This document shows, piece by piece, positions 1 to 4,299 of a stretch of DNA of 6,357 nt (position 1 is its first letter; each line of letters starts with the position of its first letter). A program made the translations under genes and the position numbers. Source of the stretch: Dehalococcoidia bacterium (GTDB lineage: Bacteria; Chloroflexota; Dehalococcoidia; GIF9; AB-539-J10). The stretch lies in contig JAUVYX010000057.1 of assembly GCA_030602865.1 (NCBI GenBank), forward strand, positions 1-6,357, written 5' to 3'. Below the pieces are notes generated by a model that saw only the letters and a program-made list of their open reading frames with translations, made no database searches and was not told the origin of the DNA.

Positions 1-935
1 CCGCCGGAGACATGCACCTCCAGACTATCATCGCTGGGAACGTAGTATGATCCTCCATCACGCGATTTACTGGCTATGATGCTGTAGCTCCCCTCTTCTT
101 CCAGGTAGATAATTACTTCGCCATTATCATCAGTGGTAAAGCTCTCGCCGTCAACCTCAATAATTGCTTCCGGAAGTAGATTCCAATATCCCGTACCACT
201 CCAGCCATCTTCCCGGTAATATTCCACAGTCGCAGTAAACTCCTCTCCAGCCTGCACGGTGCTTTTACTCAGGGTAATCCTTAATGGATGGCAGCTTCCC
301 GTAGCGCCCCAGAACCACAGCACCTGCTCATGTGGCAGACTGAGAGGCGTAGAGTTATATCCCAATAGAAACATATCCGAGGAGAAATTTGGGGCATAAG
401 CATCATCCGGATTCCATACCCGATAACTCCAGCCAACAGCCCCCGAACTGGTATGGCCGCCTATGCTCTCTACAAACATGCCTATTCCGGGAAACCAGTT
501 GTCATTCACTCCATAGGGAAAAGCACCCTGTTGACCGGCTTCTGCCAGTGCCGCAAGGACGCTGGTAGCTCCTATTAATCCGTCTGCTGCACCTCGGTCA
601 TGTCGCTCACCTGTTTTATCTCCTGCAACACATTCGGCAATATAACGGTCGTTGCCTCCCACGTCTTCCACGAAAAAATGCCAGGTGTTTCCACTGGTAG
701 TGGGGATATTACTGGCCGCGGGAACAGTAATATCCCCTGACCAGATAAGCTGATACTCGCCAGTTTCGGTAAAGGTAGCTTCATCAGCAGGGCCCATGAC
801 CCTGAACCGTACCTGAACGCTTTCGTCGGCTATAACCGGCACACCGGGTGCAAAGTAAATAACAGGATAGCAGATCAATATTATGCAGAATAATAATAAG
901 GTGGCTCTTCTATTACCGGAGTAGATTTTTAACAT
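1..935 (-). CDS. Secreted DUF4430 / Ig-like surface protein, C-terminus cut off by the window edge
   Basis: An uninterrupted frame of 311 codons runs from an ATG at 935 off the left edge, so the C-terminus is missing. Residues 1-36 form an export signal: basic residues (N8-R9-R10), a hydrophobic core at about 11-35, and a plausible cleavage after V-I-A at 36, so the protein is probably outside the membrane. Residues about 40-210 look like a DUF4430 (transcobalamin-C-terminal-like) domain: an LAALAEAG helix near 127-134, GMFVESIGG at 152-160, GWSYRVWN at 168-175, and a closing VLWFWG strand at 205-210. From about 219 an Ig-like or carboxypeptidase-regulatory-like beta domain follows, with the typical TTDDNGE turn and a GSYSIIASK strand. 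An in-frame TAG lies just upstream of the ATG, so an ATG start much earlier is excluded. The family is known for surface or ligand-binding roles, sometimes cobalamin-related; the ligand here is unknown. The domain call rests on motif recognition only. Confidence 0.8.
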   Translation of the reverse strand, partial: MLKIYSGNRRATLLLFCIILICYPVIYFAPGVPVIADESVQVRFRVMGPADEATFTETGEYQLIWSGDITVPAASNIPTTSGNTWHFFVEDVGGNDRYIAECVAGDKTGERHDRGAADGLIGATSVLAALAEAGQQGAFPYGVNDNWFPGIGMFVESIGGHTSSGAVGWSYRVWNPDDAYAPNFSSDMFLLGYNSTPLSLPHEQVLWFWGATGSCHPLRITLSKSTVQAGEEFTATVEYYREDGWSGTGYWNLLPEAIIEVDGESFTTDDNGEVIIYLEEEGSYSIIASKSRDGGSYYVPSDDSLEVHVSG

Positions 936-979
936 CGCACCACAGTTATGCTCTCTCTATTCAAAATTCGTTGTGCCAA

Positions 980-1008
980 ATAATACAACTGTATTTTACT
1001 ATAATCAA
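980..1008 (-). promoter_or_regulatory. Sigma70-type promoter for the DUF4430 gene
   Basis: Read on the minus strand, TTGATT (1003-1008) is followed by exactly 17 bases and then TATTAT (980-985), five of six matches to the -10 consensus. The predicted start of transcription is near 973, giving a leader of about 38 bases before the ATG at 935. The spacing and position fit the DUF4430 gene well, but the region is AT-rich, so chance matches are possible. Confidence 0.5.
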
Positions 1009-1077
1009 TTATACTTGATATTAATATTTAAGGTTATGTTGCCATCCAGCGAAAATGTTACTTTTAAATACTATGGA

Positions 1078-1108
1078 TTGACAGACAAGGTAGCCCGAGT
1101 GATATCAT
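1078..1108 (+). promoter_or_regulatory. Candidate promoter for the Cdd1-type HhH gene
   Basis: A perfect -35 hexamer TTGACA (1078-1083) is followed after 19 bases by TATCAT (1103-1108), five of six matches to the -10 consensus. The spacer is two bases longer than ideal. Transcription would begin near 1115 and leave about 44 bases before the ATG at 1159. If real, it rules out translation from the further upstream in-frame starts. Confidence 0.35.
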
Positions 1109-1158
1109 CCGGAAATAGCCACTCTATACATTCTCTATACAACAGTCGAGGATTAAAT

Positions 1159-1422
1159 ATGCAGCAGTCAGCGCAAAGTGATTTAGAACAAATTCCAGGG
1201 GTGGGCAAGAAGATTTCCAAGGCATTGATGGGATTGGGATTCTACTCAGTTCAAGACCTGGAAGGGCAGGACCCCGAGGAGCTTTACATCAGGCTCTGCT
1301 CGCAAAAAGGCATGCCGGTTGATCGCTGTGTCCTGTATGTATTCCGTTGTGCCGTATACTACGCATCAAACGAGAGCCACGACCCCAATTTATTGAAATG
1401 GTGGAACTGGAAAGACTGCTAG
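1159..1422 (+). CDS. Cdd1-type helix-hairpin-helix protein (pathogenicity locus family)
   Basis: The 87-residue product matches the Cdd1 / 'pathogenicity locus' family (PF11731 style). An N-terminal helix-hairpin-helix has the IPGVGKKI hairpin at residues 12-19 and LMGLGFYSVQDL at 23-34. The family signatures follow: GQDPEELY (36-43), the DRCVLYVFRCAVYYA segment (55-69) and the LLKWWNWKD tail (78-86). Helix-hairpin-helix motifs normally bind DNA backbones without sequence specificity; the cellular role of this family is not established, and the historical name does not imply virulence. The frame is open further upstream to 973, but residues encoded there are low-complexity and unlike the family. 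The ATG at 1159 has a GAGG Shine-Dalgarno at 1148-1151 with seven bases between, and begins where homology would be expected. It stands alone between the divergent DUF4430 gene and a membrane-protein gene about 200 bases downstream. Confidence 0.85.
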   Translation: MQQSAQSDLEQIPGVGKKISKALMGLGFYSVQDLEGQDPEELYIRLCSQKGMPVDRCVLYVFRCAVYYASNESHDPNLLKWWNWKDC

Positions 1423-1628
1423 CCAGTGAAAAAAATTAAAATACTTTATGTTTGTCCCTGGGCTCACAGATGCATGAAGATTTTTACGGATTTATGCGGG
1501 CAGACAGGCAAAGAGTAGCTTTAAATAAATTGTCGGATTGTAAACGCAGACCTTGCCCTTGATGGCATGATAATACGCATTTGGGGAAAAAGACCAGTTG
1601 ATTTCTAAAAGAGGAGCAAGTTGAGAAT

Positions 1629-2030
1629 ATGTCCGGAAAAGACCCGGTAACCACAGCCGGCAAAATCGGTAAATTTGTAAAGATAACTCTTGGAACAGGA
1701 ATAGTCGGTATATTGCTTGGATTAATAGCTGTTCTGGTTGTTGCTCTGTTCATGAAAGAGTCTGTCGGATTCGGGGCGCTTGGTCTTGCTCTTGCTGGTG
1801 TTTTAGTGGGTTATCCTGTTGGTGTCATAATCGGTATTATCCTGACCAAAAAGGTTTTCCATTACCGTGGTTCCCTGTTACTTGGTATCCTGGGCAGTGT
1901 TCTTGGAGTAATAATTACGATGGGAGCTGCCGAACCACTTAATCTTAATACCAATCCGAACATCTTATTTGCTGTCTTTTTCCTGAGTGTACCAATCCTT
2001 TGCACGATCGGGTTCCTGCTGAAGAGCTAG
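1629..2030 (+). CDS. Four-helix integral membrane protein, unknown function
   Basis: I do not recognise a named family. The 133-residue product is strongly hydrophobic and rich in glycine, valine, leucine and isoleucine. It has four predicted membrane spans at about residues 19-42, 47-72, 82-101 and 110-131. A short basic N-terminus (K4, K12, K15, K18) and the lysines around 74-75 suggest that the N-terminus and the second loop face the cytoplasm. Glycine-zipper-like spacing in spans 2 and 3 (GALGLALAGVLVG, GSLLLGILGSVLG) is typical of tightly packed helices. There is no obvious catalytic or ligand motif. The ATG at 1629 has GAGGAG at 1611-1616, a somewhat long 12-base spacing. A minus-strand frame overlaps the 5' end but lacks any protein-like character. 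About 200 bases of non-coding sequence precede it, so it is probably a single-gene transcript. Confidence 0.7.
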   Translation: MSGKDPVTTAGKIGKFVKITLGTGIVGILLGLIAVLVVALFMKESVGFGALGLALAGVLVGYPVGVIIGIILTKKVFHYRGSLLLGILGSVLGVIITMGAAEPLNLNTNPNILFAVFFLSVPILCTIGFLLKS

Positions 2031-2140
2031 ATAAAACTCATCGTGTTAGCTTCAGGAGAATATGAAGTCCTTCCTTACTGAAGTATCAAGTTAGCTGCCA
2101 GGCTGGGGTAGATTGTTCTTCTTGAATCGCCTCTATTTTG

Positions 2141-2156
2141 ATGTGCTATAGCACAT
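2141..2156. promoter_or_regulatory. Perfect 16-bp palindrome, probable operator
   Basis: ATGTGCTATAGCACAT is an exact dyad with no mismatch. Its half-sites, TGTGC and GCACA, are separated by four bases, the same spacing as in FNR-type sites of the Crp/Fnr family (TTGAT-N4-ATCAA). The centre lies about 69 bases upstream of the predicted transcription start near 2217, a position used by class I activators. The regulator is not identifiable from this window. As RNA it could instead form a 6-bp stem with a TATA loop, but no strong U-tract follows, so a terminator is less likely. Confidence 0.5.
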
Positions 2157-2180
2157 TTATCTATATTATTAGCTTTTCGC

Positions 2181-2210
2181 TTGATAATTCTTGAATGGTT
2201 ATCGTATTAT
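2181..2210 (+). promoter_or_regulatory. Strong sigma70-type promoter for the 67-residue membrane protein
   Basis: TTGATA (2181-2186) and TATTAT (2205-2210) each match five of six consensus bases and are 18 bases apart. Transcription would start near 2217 and leave a leader of about 64 bases before the ATG at 2281. The palindrome at 2141-2156 sits just upstream. Confidence 0.6.
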
Positions 2211-2262
2211 GATGTTTGTCATTTCAAGATGTAGATACATGAAAATATTAGCTATATTTTAG

Positions 2263-2272
2263 AAGGAGGTGA
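2263..2272 (+). promoter_or_regulatory. Near-complete consensus Shine-Dalgarno that fixes the start at 2281
   Basis: AAGGAGGTGA is almost the full complement of the 16S rRNA 3' end. It lies eight bases before the ATG at 2281, the ideal distance. It also overlaps the in-frame GTG at 2269, which therefore should be read as part of the ribosome binding site and not as the start codon. Confidence 0.8.
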
Positions 2273-2280
2273 CCGGCGAA

Positions 2281-2484
2281 ATGGGAATTATAGAACACAT
2301 GAATGAGAGGGTGAAAAAGCTCAGTATTTTTGATATAAAATTATTTCAATGTACTGGAATATTTGCAGTTCTTGTTTTGGTAAAACTAATACCCGAAATA
2401 ATGGATATAAACATATGGTGGTTTGTAGGCTTATTGGTGATCTGCGCAATAAAAACGGTTCATGTTCTTTTCATTAAAAAATAG
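2281..2484 (+). CDS. Small two-helix membrane protein (67 residues), unknown function
   Basis: The product has an amphipathic, charged N-terminus (about residues 1-19, with N-E-R-V-K-K) and two hydrophobic segments, about 22-42 and 46-64, joined by a short acidic turn (E-I-M-D). It ends in Lys-Lys. The FDIKLFQ lead-in before span 1 and the WWFVGLL segment at span 2 resemble small membrane-hairpin proteins annotated as hypothetical in many anaerobe genomes; I cannot name a family. The positive residues at both ends suggest that both termini are cytoplasmic. The start is chosen by the Shine-Dalgarno at 2263-2272; a GTG four codons earlier lies inside that site. With its own promoter and a very strong ribosome site it may be well expressed. 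A single-gene transcript is likely, as the next gene is convergent. Confidence 0.75.
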   Translation: MGIIEHMNERVKKLSIFDIKLFQCTGIFAVLVLVKLIPEIMDINIWWFVGLLVICAIKTVHVLFIKK

Positions 2485-2548
2485 TGGCCTGCTTCCCCAA
2501 AAACAGTCCAGACCCAATCTTAATATCGCCCCTATCCTGTCCTAACAA

Positions 2549-2575
2549 TGGGGTCCACCTCACCCCAATATGGGG
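2549..2575. repeat. Alternating G4/C4 inverted repeats between convergent genes
   Basis: Three arms lie in a row: TGGGGT (2549-2554), ACCCCA (2562-2567) and TGGGG (2571-2575). The middle arm can pair with either neighbour, with loops of seven or three bases, so the two hairpins exclude each other. The position between the stop codons of a plus-strand and a minus-strand gene suggests a bidirectional transcription barrier, but no T-tract follows on either strand, so this is not a standard intrinsic terminator. Confidence 0.4.
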
Positions 2576-2695
2576 AGTTATCATGCTCACACTTACCATC
2601 ATACAGTTAGCTACCAATGCATTGACTCATCGAAAGTAACTTTACAGATTCTGGCAGAGAAGAAGATTGTTTTGGCGGAAATAATATTGAAATTA

Positions 2696-3562
2696 TCACT
2701 CGTCGTTGAGCATAAGCTCCGGCCTGGGAATCTCCTTGAAAGGTAAATGCATAGCTTTAAGCATCGAAACAGCATTCCTGGGCGCATATCCCTGCCAGTG
2801 ATTATTAAAAAAGGCGAAGGTCTGGCTGACCTTTCCTGCTGCTTCCTTCACCTTACCAACCAGTTCATCTATTTCCTGGGGAGAATATAAATATCTGTAC
2901 CTGGTCTCACTGTTTCCCCTCCACCACATTTCACTGTTCCTGCCATGAAAACGGAAATATGCCATACTGGAGGTTAATGGCAGGTTTGCCGCTATGGAAG
3001 AAGGAAACATCGGCTCGTCAATCTTCACCCAGGAAACATTGTTCTGCCTGAACAGCTCAGCGGGATATTCAGCATCGCTCCAGCTTTTATGCCTGAGCTC
3101 TACCGCCAGGTTATATCTGCTGAATATTCTGACAACGCCGTTTAACGTGCGCCGTCCAAAACCGTTGTTTTTGAAACTGGGAGGGAATTGTGCCAGCAAG
3201 GCACCTAGCTTTCCGCTTCGTACAAGTGGCGCGAGGCTTTCATCAAATAAGTCCACATCATCAGGATATATCGCCGATTCCTCACCTGAAGCCTCTTCAT
3301 ACATCACCGGATGAGTGAACTTCTGCCACAATTTAACCGTAAAAAGAAAACCATCAGGGACACTGCGAACCCATTTTTCTACATAGCTCGGGAGTGGTGG
3401 GCTGTAAAATGAACTGTTTATCTCTACCGTATTGAAGAACTGGCTATAATACTCAAGCTCGTTTACCCTTTGCGTGGGATAGAAGTACCCAGTCCACCTG
3501 CCTTCACCCCTGGGATAAGACCATCCGGATGTTCCTATATATATCTTCCCTGAATCAGCCAT
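2696..3562 (-). CDS. DUF72 family (YecE-like) TIM-barrel protein
   Basis: The 288-residue product has the DUF72 hallmarks in order: IGTSGWSY at residues 9-16, FNTVEINSSFY at 43-53, an LLAQFPPSF strand in the middle, AVELRHKSW, the AYFRFHGRN strand, and FFNNHWQGYAPRNA near the C-terminus. Length fits the family, which is usually about 240-300 residues, so the gene looks complete. The family folds as a TIM barrel like endonuclease IV and xylose isomerase, but no reaction is established and I do not assign one. There is no signal peptide, so it is probably cytoplasmic. The start ATG at 3562 has GGGAAG a short distance upstream and a -10 box at 3585-3590. It is divergent from the DUF4258/DUF2283 pair and convergent with the small membrane-protein gene. 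Confidence 0.92.
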   Translation of the reverse strand: MADSGKIYIGTSGWSYPRGEGRWTGYFYPTQRVNELEYYSQFFNTVEINSSFYSPPLPSYVEKWVRSVPDGFLFTVKLWQKFTHPVMYEEASGEESAIYPDDVDLFDESLAPLVRSGKLGALLAQFPPSFKNNGFGRRTLNGVVRIFSRYNLAVELRHKSWSDAEYPAELFRQNNVSWVKIDEPMFPSSIAANLPLTSSMAYFRFHGRNSEMWWRGNSETRYRYLYSPQEIDELVGKVKEAAGKVSQTFAFFNNHWQGYAPRNAVSMLKAMHLPFKEIPRPELMLNDE

Positions 3563-3584
3563 TTTTCCGCTTCCCTACGCTGTA

Positions 3585-3590
3585 ATTATA
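3585..3590 (-). promoter_or_regulatory. Perfect -10 box upstream of the DUF72 gene
   Basis: Read on the minus strand this is TATAAT, 22 bases before the start codon, implying a leader of roughly 16 bases. No good -35 is seen at the right distance (TTTCTG is the best at 17 bases). A small dyad, TATGA-TAG-TCATA at 3589-3601, overlaps the box and could be an operator; that is speculative. Confidence 0.4.
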
Positions 3591-3664
3591 TGATAGTCAT
3601 AAATTATCAGAAAGTAAACCTTAAAGGTATATGTAGTTCAGTCCTTCCTTTCCTCCGGTTTGCT

Positions 3665-3692
3665 GCGATTGTTTTCACTAACTCGCGATGAC
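3665..3692 (-). repeat. Degenerate copy of the dispersed GTCATTGCGAG...GCAATC repeat
   Basis: On the minus strand the segment starts GTCATCGCGAG, continues through a short variable middle, and ends AACAATC. This resembles the short dispersed palindromic element that in many bacterial genomes reads GTCATTGCGAG, a GAAGCGAAG-like centre, then CAATC. Here the centre is diverged and the stem imperfect, as expected of an old copy. It lies in the non-coding gap between the DUF72 gene and the DUF4258 pair. Recognition is from memory of the repeat; no second copy is present in the window. Confidence 0.4.
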
Positions 3693-3746
3693 GGTTTCCC
3701 ACACTGCCATACCCAATGAATTAGAAGATGTCCATAGGTAAAGTAC

Positions 3747-3775
3747 TTGACAATATCATAGATAGAATGCATATT
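3747..3775 (+). promoter_or_regulatory. Possible promoter of the DUF4258-DUF2283 pair
   Basis: A perfect -35 hexamer TTGACA (3747-3752) is followed at 17 bases by CATATT (3770-3775), four of six matches to the -10 consensus. Transcription would begin near 3782, downstream of the ATG at 3767 and just before the ATG at 3801. The weak -10 and the AT-rich surroundings limit confidence. Confidence 0.3.
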
Positions 3776-3800
3776 TTATACTGCTCATGCTCGTAAAAGG

Positions 3801-3968
3801 ATGAAGCAGCGAGGTATTTCAAAAAATGAAGTTGAATATTGTATTGAGTATCCAGACAAGAAAGGAAATCCAATTTACACAGTATATACACCAAGTAATA
3901 GATACATAAAGGTAGTTGTTGACAAAAATTCTAAAAAAATGATTAAGGTCATTACAGTAGGTGATTAA
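3801..3968 (+). CDS. DUF4258 domain protein (putative toxin of a DUF4258-DUF2283 pair), N-terminus apparently disrupted
   Basis: The 55-residue frame beginning at the ATG at 3801 matches DUF4258: MKQRGISKNEVEYCIEYPD, then KKGNPIYTVY, then RYIKVVVDK and a final strand KMIKVITV. The family's N-terminal histidine motif is missing from this product, yet it is encoded in the same frame just upstream: codons at 3777-3800 read YTAHARKR, leading into M-K-Q-R-G-I-S. That upstream stretch has no ATG, GTG or TTG before the TAG at 3759. The ATG at 3767 lies one base out of frame; removing one T from the T4 run at 3774-3777 would join them. The ATG at 3801 has AAAGG directly against it, too close for a good ribosome site. 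DUF4258 proteins are small, often toxin-like and RelE-resembling in size and context; activity is not proven. The stop codon is one base before the DUF2283 start, so the two are translationally linked. It could be functional, decayed or carry a sequencing error. Confidence 0.6.
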   Translation: MKQRGISKNEVEYCIEYPDKKGNPIYTVYTPSNRYIKVVVDKNSKKMIKVITVGD

Positions 3969-3969
3969 G

Positions 3970-4221
3970 ATGAAAGAGTTGATAGGAACAAGGGTAGAAT
4001 ATGATAAAGAGGCAGATGCTATATATATCTCTCTTAGTGATGACAAGTATGCCTATGGGAAAGACATAGATAATGAACGTCGTATTGACTATGATGCTAA
4101 CGATAAACCCATAGGGGTTGAATTACTCTGTGTTAGCGAAGGTGTAATACTAGAAGATTTACCATATTCAAGTGAGATTGAAAAAATACTCATAGATAAA
4201 CACATTAAAGTGTATGCATAA
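3970..4221 (+). CDS. DUF2283 domain protein (putative antitoxin partner)
   Basis: The 83-residue product matches DUF2283: the opening VEYDKEADAIYISLSD at residues 9-24, then an RRIDYDANDKPIGVELL segment at 37-53, the usual 'D-x-D...G-x-E-hydrophobic' ending of the domain. A charged C-terminal tail of about 30 residues (SSEIEKILIDKH) follows. DUF2283 genes are recurrently found beside DUF4258 genes and are generally treated as the antitoxin-like half; that is family knowledge, not shown here. The chosen start is ATG 3970, which has AGGTGA at 3959-3964 with five bases between. A GTG at 3961 would add three residues and overlap the upstream stop, but it overlaps this ribosome site. The pair is noticeably AT-richer than the flanking CoADR and DUF72 genes, consistent with acquisition by transfer. 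Confidence 0.85.
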   Translation: MKELIGTRVEYDKEADAIYISLSDDKYAYGKDIDNERRIDYDANDKPIGVELLCVSEGVILEDLPYSSEIEKILIDKHIKVYA

Positions 4222-4299
4222 ACGATAATATCAATAGGTATTGTAAGAAAAGAATACTATCCAGCACTCAAGAAATGCTGTAGCCTTGGTCAAACTTGC

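Noticed and set aside
1405..1427. ACTGG ... CCAGT inverted repeat over the end of the HhH gene, followed by an A-rich run
   Set aside because: The A-run would follow as A, not U, in the gene's transcript, and the stem is short, so it is not a terminator for this gene.
1470..1562. 30-codon plus-strand frame starting MHEDFYGFMRAD
   Set aside because: There is no convincing Shine-Dalgarno and no recognisable family, and the length is within chance for this region.
1484..1753. Minus-strand frame of 89 codons overlapping the four-helix membrane protein gene
   Set aside because: Its sequence is low-complexity and not protein-like, and most of it lies opposite the better supported plus-strand gene with a ribosome site.
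2994..3314. Plus-strand 106-codon frame inside the DUF72 gene
   Set aside because: It is a shadow of the strongly supported minus-strand DUF72 coding sequence.
3819..4046. Minus-strand 75-codon frame across the DUF4258/DUF2283 junction
   Set aside because: Its hydrophobic look comes from AT-rich antisense of two recognisable domains; there is no independent support.
4262..4280. CAGCA ... TGCTG inverted repeat between the DUF2283 and CoADR stop codons, considered as a terminator
   Set aside because: The stem is only five pairs with a nine-base loop, and neither strand has a following T-tract.
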